64,000 nt of DNA from Burkholderiales bacterium. GTDB taxonomy: Bacteria > Pseudomonadota > Gammaproteobacteria > Burkholderiales > Burkholderiaceae_C. The position numbers and the translations under genes are program-made. The stretch is taken from the NCBI GenBank assembly GCA_947464185.1, contig CANHVY010000016.1, positions 1 to 64,000 on the forward strand, read 5' to 3'. Positions 35,227 to 43,529 of this stretch are shown here, piece by piece (positions within the stretch are counted from its first letter, which is position 1; the number at the start of each line of letters is the position of its first letter). The notes under the pieces are model-generated. The model was given only the letters and a program-made list of their open reading frames with translations, did no database searches and had not been told where the DNA came from.

Positions 35227-38202
35227 ATGTCTGCCCTGAACCCCCCCATTGCCTTCACGCTGGACGGCCGCGCCGTGGCCGCCCAGCCGGGCGAGACCCT
35301 GATCGAGGTGGCCCGGCGCGAGGGCGTGGACATCCCGCACCTGTGCTGGACGCCCGGCCTGGCGCCGGCCGGCAACTGCCGCGCCTGCGTGGTGGAGGTA
35401 GACGGCGAGCGCACGCTGGCCGCTTCCTGCTGCCGCCAGCCCACCGCCGGCATGAAGGTGCAGACCGCCAGCGCGCGCGCCCGCGCCTCGCAGCGCCTGG
35501 TGCTGGAGCTGCTGCAGTCCGACATGCCCGAGGCGCGCCACACGCGTGGCAGCGAGGTGGACCAGTGGTCCGCCCGGCTGGAAGTGGGCCGGCACCGCTT
35601 TCCGGCCCGCCCGGCGCAGGCCGGGCCCGCAGCGGACCTGTCCCACCCCGCCATCGCCGTGAACCTGGACGCCTGCATCCAGTGCACGCGCTGCCTGCGC
35701 GCCTGCCGCGACGAGCAGGCCAACGACGTCATCGGCCTGGCGCTGCGCGGCCCGCACGCGAAGATCGTCTTCGACATGGACGACGCCCTGGGCGCCTCCA
35801 CCTGCGTGGCCTGCGGCGAGTGCGTGCAGGCCTGCCCCACGGGCGCCCTGAGCCCTGCGCGGGACGTCGCCTTGCAGCCGGTGACGAAGCAGGTGGACAG
35901 CGTGTGCCCGTACTGCGGTGTGGGCTGCCAGCTCACGTATCACGTGGCCGATTCTCAAGACTCCTTTCGCCCTGAGCCCTTCGACCTTGCTCAGGACAGG
36001 CCCGGCGAAGGGCGTTGTCGGGAGCCTCAGGGACTTCGACAGGCTCAGTCCGAACGGCAGGCGCGCGTTCCTGCGCCGCTGCTGCCCACCGACCGCATCG
36101 TCTTCGTCGAAGGTCGCAACGGCCCGGCAAACGAGGGCCGGCTGTGCGTCAAGGGCCGCTATGGCTTTGACTACGCGCGCCACCCGCAGCGCCTGACGGT
36201 GCCCCTGATCCGCCGTGCCGACGCGCCCAAGGACGCCAGCGCCGCACTGGACCCGGCCACCGCCCGTGCCTGGTTCCGCGAGGCCACCTGGGAGGAAGCG
36301 CTGGACCTGGCCGGCCGCGGCCTGCGCGCCATCCGCGACCGTGACGGCCCCAAGGCCCTGGCCGGTTTCGGCTCGGCCAAGGGCAGCAACGAAGAGGCCT
36401 ACCTTTTCCAGAAACTCGTGCGCGTGGGCTTCGGCAGCAACAACGTGGACCACTGCACGCGCTTGTGCCATGCCTCCAGCGTGGCGGCGCTGCTGGAGGG
36501 CATAGGCTCGGGCGCGGTCAGCAACCCGGTGAAGGATGTGGCGAAGGCCGAGGTCGTCATCGTCATCGGCGCCAACCCGGTGGTGAACCACCCGGTGGCG
36601 GCCAGCTTCATCAAGAACGCGGTGCGCCAGGGCACCAAGCTCATCCTGATGGACCCCCGCCGCACGGACCTCTCGCGCCACGCCCACCGCGTGCTGCAGT
36701 TCCGCCCCGACACCGATGTGGCGCTGCTGAACGCGCTGATGCATGTGATCGTGGAGGAGGGCCTGGTCGACGCCGATTTCATCGCCGCCCGCACCGAAGG
36801 CTACGAGGCCCTGCGCGACAACGTGTGCGCCTTCAGCCCCGAGGCCATGGCACCGGTGTGCGGCATCGACGCCGCCACCATCCGCGAAGTGGCGCGCCTC
36901 TATGCCACCAGCCGCGCCTCCATGATCCTGTGGGGCATGGGCGTCAGCCAGCACGTGCACGGCACCGACAACGCGCGCTGTCTGATCGCGCTGGCCCTGA
37001 TGACGGGCCAGATCGGCCGCCCCGGCACGGGGCTGCACCCGCTGCGCGGCCAGAACAACGTGCAGGGCGCGTCAGACGCTGGCCTCATCCCCATGATGTA
37101 CCCGGACTACCACCGCGTGAGCGAGCCCTGGGCGCGTGACCTGGTGGCCCGTGCCTGGGGCGTGGCGCCCGACCGGCTGGACCCGGACCCGGGCCTGACC
37201 GTGGTGGAGGTGATGAAGGCCGCGCTGGCCGGGCGGCTCAAGGGCCTGTACATCATGGGCGAGAACCCGGCCATGAGCGACCCCGACGCCGACCACGCCC
37301 GCCAGGCCATGGCCGGCCTGGAGATGCTGGTGGTGCAGGACATCTTCCTGACCGAAACCGCCTGCCTGGCCGACGTGGTGCTGCCCGCTTCAGCCTTTGC
37401 CGAAAAGACCGGCACCTTCACCAACACCGACCGCACCGTGCAGATGGGCCGCCAGGCCCTGAGCCTGCCCGGCCAGGCGCGGCAAGACCTGTGGATCCTG
37501 ACGGCGATGGCGCAGCAGCTCGGCCTGGACTGGAGCGCCTACGGCGTCACCCCCACGGACTGCCGGCAGGCCGTGGCCCGGGTGTTCCACGAGATGCGCT
37601 CGGTGATGCCCAGCATCGGCGGCATCACCTGGCAGCGGCTGGAGCAGGAAGACGCCGTCACCTACCCCTGTGAGCACGAAGGGGACCCCGGCGAACACGT
37701 CGTTTTCACCGACCACTTCCCGCGCCCTTCCGGCCGCGCGCGCTTCGTGCCGGCCGACATCATCCCGGCCGACGAGCGGCCCGATGCCGAGTACCCGCTG
37801 GTGCTGATCACCGGCCGCCAACTGGAGCACTGGCACACCGGCAGCATGACGCGCCGCAGCGCCGTGCTGGACGCCATCGAGCCCGACCCCGTGGCCCTGG
37901 TGCACCCGCTGCAACTGGAACGCCTGGGCATCCAGCCCGGCGAGCTGATGACCGTGGCCACGCGCCGCGGCCATGTGAGCCTGTACGCCCGCGCCGACGA
38001 AGGCACGCCCGAGGGCGCCGTGTTCGTCGCCTTCTGCTGGGCCGAAGCCGCCATCAACCGCCTGACCAACCCCGCCCTGGACCCCGTGGCCAAGATCCCG
38101 GAGTTCAAGTACTGCGCGGTGAAGGTGACGCCCGGCGGCGAGGCCCTAGCTGACGGCAGCTTCGGGCACGGGCATGTGATGGCGGATGTGGCGGTGGCGT
38201 AG
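35227..38202 (+). CDS. Formate dehydrogenase alpha (molybdenum) subunit, FdsA-type
   Basis: 991 residues. An N-terminal [2Fe-2S] domain has C40, C51, C54 and C68; two [4Fe-4S] sets follow (CIQCTRCLRAC near 150, CVACGECVQAC near 193); the catalytic domain opens with CPYCGVGC near 227, has the molybdenum-ligand cysteine in HCTRLCHASS, and ends with the molydopterin-binding C-domain. It oxidises formate to CO2 in the cytoplasm; no Tat signal. The start is 14 bases after the FdsGB stop. About 35 residues (roughly 246-279) between CPYCGVGC and LCVKGRYG are encoded by a dispersed repeat element inserted in frame. FdsC and FdsD genes do not follow. Confidence 0.93.
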   Translation: MSALNPPIAFTLDGRAVAAQPGETLIEVARREGVDIPHLCWTPGLAPAGNCRACVVEVDGERTLAASCCRQPTAGMKVQTASARARASQRLVLELLQSDMPEARHTRGSEVDQWSARLEVGRHRFPARPAQAGPAADLSHPAIAVNLDACIQCTRCLRACRDEQANDVIGLALRGPHAKIVFDMDDALGASTCVACGECVQACPTGALSPARDVALQPVTKQVDSVCPYCGVGCQLTYHVADSQDSFRPEPFDLAQDRPGEGRCREPQGLRQAQSERQARVPAPLLPTDRIVFVEGRNGPANEGRLCVKGRYGFDYARHPQRLTVPLIRRADAPKDASAALDPATARAWFREATWEEALDLAGRGLRAIRDRDGPKALAGFGSAKGSNEEAYLFQKLVRVGFGSNNVDHCTRLCHASSVAALLEGIGSGAVSNPVKDVAKAEVVIVIGANPVVNHPVAASFIKNAVRQGTKLILMDPRRTDLSRHAHRVLQFRPDTDVALLNALMHVIVEEGLVDADFIAARTEGYEALRDNVCAFSPEAMAPVCGIDAATIREVARLYATSRASMILWGMGVSQHVHGTDNARCLIALALMTGQIGRPGTGLHPLRGQNNVQGASDAGLIPMMYPDYHRVSEPWARDLVARAWGVAPDRLDPDPGLTVVEVMKAALAGRLKGLYIMGENPAMSDPDADHARQAMAGLEMLVVQDIFLTETACLADVVLPASAFAEKTGTFTNTDRTVQMGRQALSLPGQARQDLWILTAMAQQLGLDWSAYGVTPTDCRQAVARVFHEMRSVMPSIGGITWQRLEQEDAVTYPCEHEGDPGEHVVFTDHFPRPSGRARFVPADIIPADERPDAEYPLVLITGRQLEHWHTGSMTRRSAVLDAIEPDPVALVHPLQLERLGIQPGELMTVATRRGHVSLYARADEGTPEGAVFVAFCWAEAAINRLTNPALDPVAKIPEFKYCAVKVTPGGEALADGSFGHGHVMADVAVA
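35964..36060 (+). repeat. Dispersed TTCGAC-GCTCAG palindromic repeat inserted in the FdsA gene
   Basis: Two copies of a TTCGAC-N3/N2-GCTCAG unit (35980-35994 and 36035-36048) plus an inverted CTGAGC (35972-35977) lie inside the coding sequence. Their translation contains FDLAQDRP and GLRQAQSERQ, and the opposite strand reads PFGLSLSK, the peptides by which this REP-like family of Comamonadaceae-type genomes is known. The insertion keeps the frame. Confidence 0.8.
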
Positions 38203-38283
38203 CGGCGGCCCGCCCTTCTCGTCCTACCGGACCACAGCCTCCCGGTACAAGAGCGAGGCCGATACGACAGCGAACGCGAAACC

Positions 38284-38400
38284 CTAAGCCTTGAACGGGT
38301 TGAGCAGCGGAACGCCGAAGGCTTTGAAGTCGGCAAGGTGTCGGGTGGCCCGAGGGGACCCGGAAACGACGATGGTGTCCAGCAGGACCACCTCGCTCAC
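38284..38400 (-). pseudogene. VapC-like PIN toxin with internal deletion
   Basis: A GTG at 38400 overlaps the antitoxin stop (GTGA) and opens a 38-codon frame. It begins like a PIN-domain toxin (VVLLDTIVVSG, compare LLDTNVVSE) and ends like one (ATRHLADFKAFGVPLLNPF). The roughly 90 residues that should lie between, with the other active-site acids, are absent, and the first-strand asparagine is changed to isoleucine. It is therefore a toxin inactivated by a central deletion. Confidence 0.6.
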
Positions 38401-38654
38401 CTCACAGGCGCAGGAGCGCGCTGGCGAGCATGGCCACGGCTTGGCGGCACCCCCTCAGCCCGCGCTTGATCGGCAAGAAGCAGTTCCTTCAGCGACGGCC
38501 GAGCAGCCGCCTGCAGGCGCTGCCACTCGTCCACGGGCACGAGTACAGCAACCTCAGCACCTCTCTTGGTCACCATCTGAGGCCCCTGCGCCAAGCACGT
38601 CTCAAGGAACTCGCTGAACCGGGCCTTGGCTTCCCGAACAGGCCATGTTTTCAT
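38397..38654 (-). CDS. Phd/YefM-family antitoxin
   Basis: 85 residues. The Phd start MKTWPVREAKARFSEFLETCLAQGPQMVTKRG, followed by AVLVPVDEWQRLQA, is complete. The tail (SLKELLLADQARAEGVPPSRG, then a basic end) is the toxin-binding part and seems intact. It binds DNA and would neutralise a VapC-type toxin. The coupled toxin gene downstream is deleted internally, so this antitoxin is an orphan, possibly kept for protection against related toxins or simply not yet lost. The remainder of 38203-38283 holds nothing recognisable. Confidence 0.82.
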   Translation of the reverse strand: MKTWPVREAKARFSEFLETCLAQGPQMVTKRGAEVAVLVPVDEWQRLQAAARPSLKELLLADQARAEGVPPSRGHARQRAPAPVR

Positions 38655-38782
38655 ACGTCACCTCATGCTGGCCAGTGATCTGATCAGGTTGCCATCAATC
38701 TGCGTAACGCCGCCTCACGTCAGGCCTCGCGTCCCATGTCAACGGTGACAATCCGATCCGGCATCCCCATCGGAGCACGGCC

Positions 38783-38965
38783 ATGGATTTCACCGCTGTC
38801 CTGACGCCCGCGGAAGAAGGCGGCTACATCGCCCTCAACCCCGAGACGGGCACCACCACGCAGGGAGAGACCGTCGAGGAAGCTGTCGCGAACCTTCGCG
38901 AGGCTACTGCGCTGTACATCGAAGAGTTCCCCATGGTTTCCTACGGTCATCCATTTTGCAGTTAG
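38783..38965 (+). CDS. HicB-like antitoxin, short or truncated
   Basis: 60 residues. MDFTAVLTPAEEGGYIALNPETGTTTQGETVEEAVANLREATALYIEEFP in outline is the HicB partial RNase H fold that neutralises HicA. The last nine residues (VSYGHPFCS) do not continue the family pattern, which normally adds a further strand and often a DNA-binding domain, so the gene is probably cut or frameshifted near 38935. No HicA gene is visible on either side. It is one of several decayed toxin-antitoxin remnants beside the methyltransferase island. Confidence 0.7.
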   Translation: MDFTAVLTPAEEGGYIALNPETGTTTQGETVEEAVANLREATALYIEEFPMVSYGHPFCS

Positions 38966-39040
38966 GCCCAAGGTCGGCGCATGGCTGTCCGGCTGGCTCG
39001 CAACATGGCGCACGAAGGTAACTCGGACACCTCAGATTGT

Positions 39041-39071
39041 CATCTTGAGATGGACTCCTTTACCCTAGAAT
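39041..39071 (+). promoter_or_regulatory. Putative promoter and operator of the methyltransferase island
   Basis: TTGAGA (39045-39050) and TAGAAT (39066-39071) resemble -35 and -10 boxes with a short 15-base spacer. CATCT-TG-AGATG (39041-39052), a small perfect inverted repeat, covers the -35. The HTH gene begins at 39097, so it could be an autoregulatory site. Both calls are by eye. Confidence 0.4.
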
Positions 39072-39096
39072 AACCCGCAAAGGACTGAAAGGCGAC

Positions 39097-39300
39097 ATGG
39101 AACAGGCACTAACCGTCAGGGACGTGGCCAGCTTGCTGCGCGTAGACGAGAAAACCGTCTACCGGCTTACCCGCAAGGGTCAACTTCCCGGCTTCAAAGT
39201 GGCAGGCGCTTGGCGCTTCAAAACTACCGACGTTGAAGCCTGGGTGGAGCAGCAGAAGTCCGCAGCGCAGGCCGCCGTCACCAATAACGAATCTCACTAA
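39097..39300 (+). CDS. Excisionase/MerR-type helix-turn-helix protein
   Basis: 67 residues. LTVRDVASLLRVDEKTVYRLTRKGQLPGFKVAGAWRFKTTDVEAWVEQ in outline is the helix_turn_helix_17 (excisionase-like) winged helix, residues 5-52, with a short polar tail. Such small proteins regulate or direct DNA binding of their operon partners. First gene of a four-gene run; the ParB-like gene starts 13 bases after its stop behind a strong AAGGAGG site. It may control the methyltransferase cassette as a C protein does in restriction-modification systems (inference). Confidence 0.88.
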   Translation: MEQALTVRDVASLLRVDEKTVYRLTRKGQLPGFKVAGAWRFKTTDVEAWVEQQKSAAQAAVTNNESH

Positions 39301-39313
39301 GGAGGCGTCGCAA

Positions 39314-40429
39314 ATGGCAAATGCAAAAAAGCAAGCAATTTCAATTGCTCCCCCGCACGCCACGGACGAATTCGTTAAGCCGTCAATGCTCGAGTTCGAC
39401 CTCGACAATCCGCGCTTCGTCGACGGTCAATTCGGATCCGAGGAAGAGGTTATTGGCCACCTTCTCGACGATGCCGACGTCAACGAACTCGTTCAGTCGA
39501 TTTTGTCCGCAGGTTACGTGGACTACGAACCGTTGATCGTTCTCAAGAAGGGGAACGTGGTCTTGGAAGGAAATCGGCGCTTGGCTGCGATGCGCCTGAT
39601 CGCTGATGCGAAGCTCCGACAGAAGCTCAAATACGAACTTCCAGAAATCGACGCGCCAAAGCCTCTGCCAACCACTGTCCGTATTCGATACGTAGACAAC
39701 CGAGCCGAAGCAAGGAGCTTTATTGGCTTCAAGCACATCAATGGCCCGTTTAAATGGGACGCACTCGCTAAAGCGAGATATGCCGCAGAATGGTTTGGTG
39801 AGGGTGCCGACATTTCGACAATCAGCCGCACACTTGGTGATGGTCACAACACAGTTCGTCGGCTTGTTAACGGCTGGTACGCATTGAAGCAGGCTCAGGC
39901 AGACGGTTTTGATATCACCAAGATCAGCAAGCGCTCCTTCTCTTTCTCGCATCTTTACACGGCGCTAACAAGGGCTTCGGTGCGCGACTACCTAGGCGTG
40001 TCTGATGAAGACGCTTCGGCTACTCCGCAAAAGAATCCGATTCCAAAGTCCCACAGAAATCAGCTCGGTCAGTTGATGTCGTGGCTCTACGGACAAGAGC
40101 AAAAGGGCGAGCCCACCCTCATCCAAAGTCAGAACCCAGACCTTAATATTCTCAGCAAGGTGCTTGGGCATCCGGAGGGTAGAAAGATGCTTCAAGCGCA
40201 GCGCGATCTCGGCGTCGCATATGCGCGTGTCGAACCTGCGTCTACTCGTTTCGAAGATGCGTTGATGAAGGCGGCAAAGCAATGCGAGGACGCTAATGCA
40301 CTTTCGGGCGGATTCGATGGTGATCCAACACTGCTTAAGGTTGCTGATGGTATTCAACGCACCGTACGAAGCCTCAATGTCGCGATGAAGGATCGGGCCG
40401 AACGCCGTCGTGATGAAGATGACCTTTGA
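39314..40429 (+). CDS. ParB/Srx-domain protein of a putative defence cassette
   Basis: 371 residues from ATG 39314 with GGAGG at 39301-39305. Residues 20-95 carry a ParB/sulfiredoxin-type domain: LDNPRF, a helix ELVQSILSAGYVDYEPLIVL, and EGNRRLAAMRL at 85-95, equivalent to the GERRxRA nucleotide-binding box of ParB. An HTH is likely near 172-195 (ISTISRTLGDGHNTVRRLV). The C-terminal half is helical and unrecognised. ParB-domain proteins outside par loci bind or hydrolyse CTP/ATP or cleave DNA. No ParA partner is present; the neighbours are nuclease-like and methyltransferase genes, so plasmid partition is unlikely. G+C is lower than in the flanks. Confidence 0.82.
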   Translation: MANAKKQAISIAPPHATDEFVKPSMLEFDLDNPRFVDGQFGSEEEVIGHLLDDADVNELVQSILSAGYVDYEPLIVLKKGNVVLEGNRRLAAMRLIADAKLRQKLKYELPEIDAPKPLPTTVRIRYVDNRAEARSFIGFKHINGPFKWDALAKARYAAEWFGEGADISTISRTLGDGHNTVRRLVNGWYALKQAQADGFDITKISKRSFSFSHLYTALTRASVRDYLGVSDEDASATPQKNPIPKSHRNQLGQLMSWLYGQEQKGEPTLIQSQNPDLNILSKVLGHPEGRKMLQAQRDLGVAYARVEPASTRFEDALMKAAKQCEDANALSGGFDGDPTLLKVADGIQRTVRSLNVAMKDRAERRRDEDDL

Positions 40430-40431
40430 CT

Positions 40432-41496
40432 ATGCTGCTTTCACCAACCGCAAACGACACACGTAGCTCACTCGCCGATTGGTTGGAGTTGCAGGCCCTG
40501 TTTTCAGTGAGACGACTCGCTTCCCGCGGCGATCTCATGAATGCTTTTGACATCGCCGATGATGAGCGCGAAGGACGTTTCTCATTCGATGTAGAAGCCG
40601 GCGAAGAGCTAGATCAGGGCATATTGGAAGAGCCCAAGACAGCACTGATTGAGAATGTTTTCGACGAACTGGAGTTTCGAGCGACATGCTTAGGCTCAAG
40701 CTATCCATTTATCGTTGACTCTCAGCGCAGAACGGTTCGAGCCGAATTCTCGGCGGATATTCAGTATGGCCAAGTTGTTTACACTTTTTGCTTGCTCGCC
40801 ACCGCTTTACGCGAGAAAGTCGTAAGCGGGCTCGATGAACAAGATCAGACTGTCCGTCAACTCGAGCTGCTTTTCCAGGTGTGCGCTTGCCTTGCAGCCG
40901 GCGGCTACTTCGGTGGCGAAGTGTCCTCGTTTGGGTTCCCCCGCGCGGAAGGCAACGCTTTCCTCCCGGCGCTAAGGACTGCGTACGGTCGCTTCGGATA
41001 TGGAGATGTGCGGGTTGCGGCTGAGGAAGGTAATCCGCATGCGACGAAAGATGGAGGTATCGACGTCATCGCGTGGCGCGACCATCCGGATCGGCTGCCT
41101 GCCAAACTCTACTCACTCGGGCAATGTGCTTCTGGTAAGAATTGGAAACAGAAGCCGGTCGCCTCGGAATTCGCACAGTTTCACGGAACTTGGTTCACAA
41201 CTTGGCCAGCTACGTTCTGCGTGCCTGCGCTGTACATCCCGTTCCTGATCCACGATGAGTTGACCGAACCGGCAAATGACAGCTATGCAAGCGCGCGTGC
41301 TCGGCACGTTGCATTTCACGAGCGAAAGTTTGGCGTCATTTTCGATCGCTTACGCATCGCGTTCCATGCCGCCATGTGCATGGGCAGCCCCGCCAGTGTG
41401 CGGCATACGGTCGATGGAACGACGAGAGCCATCGAGGTTGCAAACTGGGTGAATGAAACCATTGCAAAGGCTACACGGCGAGCGGAGGCCGCATGA
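40432..41496 (+). CDS. PD-(D/E)XK-like putative restriction endonuclease
   Basis: 354 residues from ATG 40432; a TTG at 40426 overlapping the ParB-like stop is possible. Near residues 210-240 it reads KDGGIDVIAWRDHPDRLPAKLYSLGQCASGKNW in outline: a GGxD strand, then a GQxxxGK strand, which fits the D...(E/Q)xK layout of Mrr-like nucleases. The N-terminal 180 residues are helical with no family I know. Placed directly before a DNA methyltransferase (ATGA overlap at 41493), it is the most likely cleavage subunit of the cassette. Function is inferred; the fold assignment rests on these two motifs and on gene context. Confidence 0.65.
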   Translation: MLLSPTANDTRSSLADWLELQALFSVRRLASRGDLMNAFDIADDEREGRFSFDVEAGEELDQGILEEPKTALIENVFDELEFRATCLGSSYPFIVDSQRRTVRAEFSADIQYGQVVYTFCLLATALREKVVSGLDEQDQTVRQLELLFQVCACLAAGGYFGGEVSSFGFPRAEGNAFLPALRTAYGRFGYGDVRVAAEEGNPHATKDGGIDVIAWRDHPDRLPAKLYSLGQCASGKNWKQKPVASEFAQFHGTWFTTWPATFCVPALYIPFLIHDELTEPANDSYASARARHVAFHERKFGVIFDRLRIAFHAAMCMGSPASVRHTVDGTTRAIEVANWVNETIAKATRRAEAA

Positions 41497-42593
41497 GGCA
41501 TCCACTGCACTCAATTTGCCCGTATTTTGCGATGTTCCCGGAAGACTTCGTTGCAAAACAGTTGCTTGCGTTCACGCGGCGTGGAGATTGGGTTTTTGAC
41601 CCATTCAGTGGCCGAGGTACCACTGTGTTTGAGAGCCTTATCAACGGTCGCAATGCGGCAGGCACCGACATCAACCCGGTCGCGGCATGTATCTCTGGCG
41701 CCAAAGCTGACTCTCCCACGCTACGAAACACGCTTACAAGACTGGACGCTCTGGAAGCGTCATATGTGGAGACTCGCAACTGCTCACCTCGACCCGCGTC
41801 GGAATTCTTTAAGTGGTGCTTCCATGAGAAGACGCTAGGTGAAGTGCAGCATTTGAGGACCAATCTTGACTGGCGGAAGTCCAAGGTGGACCGCTTCATA
41901 TCTGCAGTTGCTCTTGGATGTCTGCATGGCGAATCGCACAAAACGCCAAATTGTTTGAGCAACCGCATGCCTCGAACGATTAGTACGAAGCCCGAATACT
42001 CTGTCAAGTGGTGGAAGGCCCGCGGCCTGTCCGCTCCCGAGCGATCGACCTTCGCCGTTTTAAGATCGATGGTTAAGTTTCGAATGCAGGAAAGGCCACC
42101 CGAGCTCTCGGGCGACGTCAAGCTTCGAGATGCAAGACTGTCTGGGAAGGCCTTTCCGTCGCTGAAGGAGAAGGTGTCGCTCATCGTCACGTCACCGCCG
42201 TATCTTGATACGACAGACTACAACGAAGATCAGTGGCTCCGTCTTTGGTTTCTAGGTGGTCCGGAACTGCCTATTAGCGGCAAGAACAGGGATGATCGGC
42301 ACACAAATCTTGGAGACTATTGGAGCTTCCTCCAAGAAGCATGGGCCGGCGTCGAGCCCCTTGTAAAGCGAGGCACGCACGTAGTCGTTCGAATTGGCGG
42401 GACCAGAATTCCGAAGCAAGATCTGTCGGAGGGCGTACTGCAGTCGCTTCAATCTGGCTTTCAGGGTTATCGCGTCAAAGCACTCCATGCGGGCGCAACG
42501 ACCGAGATACGCAACCGACAGACCAACGTCTTCCGTCCGGGCACTTCGGCTGCGCGCTTTGAACACGACTTCACCTTCAAGGTAGTCGGCTGA
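41493..42593 (+). CDS. DNA methyltransferase (N4/N6 type)
   Basis: 366 residues. SAM-binding motif I is DPFSGRGT at 36-43 and catalytic motif IV is TSPPY near 233-237. The order, with about 190 residues between them for target recognition, is alpha-like; SPPY occurs in both N4-cytosine and N6-adenine enzymes. The start overlaps the nuclease-like gene stop (ATGA), so the two are coupled, as expected for a restriction-modification pair. After the stop, 42594-42877 holds nothing recognisable before mobA. The gene has the same lower G+C as its three upstream partners. Confidence 0.88.
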   Translation: MRHPLHSICPYFAMFPEDFVAKQLLAFTRRGDWVFDPFSGRGTTVFESLINGRNAAGTDINPVAACISGAKADSPTLRNTLTRLDALEASYVETRNCSPRPASEFFKWCFHEKTLGEVQHLRTNLDWRKSKVDRFISAVALGCLHGESHKTPNCLSNRMPRTISTKPEYSVKWWKARGLSAPERSTFAVLRSMVKFRMQERPPELSGDVKLRDARLSGKAFPSLKEKVSLIVTSPPYLDTTDYNEDQWLRLWFLGGPELPISGKNRDDRHTNLGDYWSFLQEAWAGVEPLVKRGTHVVVRIGGTRIPKQDLSEGVLQSLQSGFQGYRVKALHAGATTEIRNRQTNVFRPGTSAARFEHDFTFKVVG

Positions 42594-42877
42594 CAAGCCA
42601 TTGGCGCCAACGCCCTGGGAACGGGGTTTTGCAGACCTTCCCTAGCAGATTGTTGAAGTACCACCGATGAATGCGAGTTCCTCCATCGCAATGCGGGTCA
42701 GATTGGTCATACAGCACCGGGGTTTTCCCAAAGTAACCTCAAGTGGTCTATTTCGAGTTTATTCGAGTGGTCGGAAGGGGTCATTTCTGCCTTCTGGCTG
42801 CTCATTGGGCGCACGGCGGGCGCTGTTGCGCCGAGGTCCGCAGCTGCGTAAGTCAGAAAGAATTTGAGTTCCGCCCC

Positions 42878-43525
42878 TCAGCCCCCCAACCTCCGCAACT
42901 CCTCCACCGTGTTCGCATTGAAGAACGCCGCACTGTCGTCAAAGACGACGGTGGCGCAGCGGTGCTGGGCGGTCCAGCGGTCGATCTTGCGCTGGCCGTT
43001 GTCCAGAAAGGCTTGCAGGCTTTCCAGCAGGCTGGCCTTGAGCAGGCAGAACACGGGTTGCACCTGCACCATGGGCTGGGCCTGCGCATCGGCATTCGCA
43101 CCGGCCTCCTGGGCCGGTTCACGCGTGGCGGCCATGGCGATGTCGGCGCCTTCGGCCTGTGCGGCGGCGGCCAGGCGTTCCACCAGGTCCAGGGGAAAGT
43201 TCGGCGTGTCGCAGGGCACGGTCACCAGCCAGGGGGTTTCGCAGTGCTCCAGGCCCACCAGCATGCCGGCCAGGGGGCCGGCAAAGTCGGTCTGGGTGTC
43301 CGGCCACACGGGCACGCCCATGGATTCATAGGCGCCCAGGTTGCGGTTGGCGTTGACCATGGCCGAGCCCACCTGCAACTGCAGGCGCAGCAGGCAGTGC
43401 AGCGCCAGGGGCATGCCCAGGTGGTTCTGCAGGCCCTTGTCCACGCCGCCCATGCGGCTGCCCCGGCCGCCGGCCAGCACCAGGCCGGTGATGTCTTCGG
43501 TGGGGATGCCGCTGGTGGTGCCCAT
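42878..43525 (-). CDS. mobA: Molybdenum cofactor guanylyltransferase
   Basis: 215 residues from ATG 43525 (a GTG at 43528 adds one). The nucleotidyltransferase start [21 protein letters not shown] is the MobA signature, with VPCDTPNFP carrying the metal-binding aspartate. It joins GMP to molybdopterin to make bis-MGD, the cofactor of both formate dehydrogenases in this window. Last gene of the minus-strand accessory operon; four bases after the TorD-like gene. Slightly longer than E. coli MobA because of an Ala/Gln-rich insert near residue 145. Confidence 0.95.
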   Translation of the reverse strand: MGTTSGIPTEDITGLVLAGGRGSRMGGVDKGLQNHLGMPLALHCLLRLQLQVGSAMVNANRNLGAYESMGVPVWPDTQTDFAGPLAGMLVGLEHCETPWLVTVPCDTPNFPLDLVERLAAAAQAEGADIAMAATREPAQEAGANADAQAQPMVQVQPVFCLLKASLLESLQAFLDNGQRKIDRWTAQHRCATVVFDDSAAFFNANTVEELRRLGG

Positions 43526-43529
43526 CACC

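Noticed and set aside
39314-40429. Chromosome or plasmid partition ParB
   Set aside because: No parA, no parS-like repeats, and the neighbours are nuclease- and methyltransferase-like; only the N-terminal fold is shared.
42594-42877. Possible small genes between the methyltransferase and mobA
   Set aside because: Short frames there have no ribosome site, no recognisable motif and no continuity of codon use; I see nothing to annotate.
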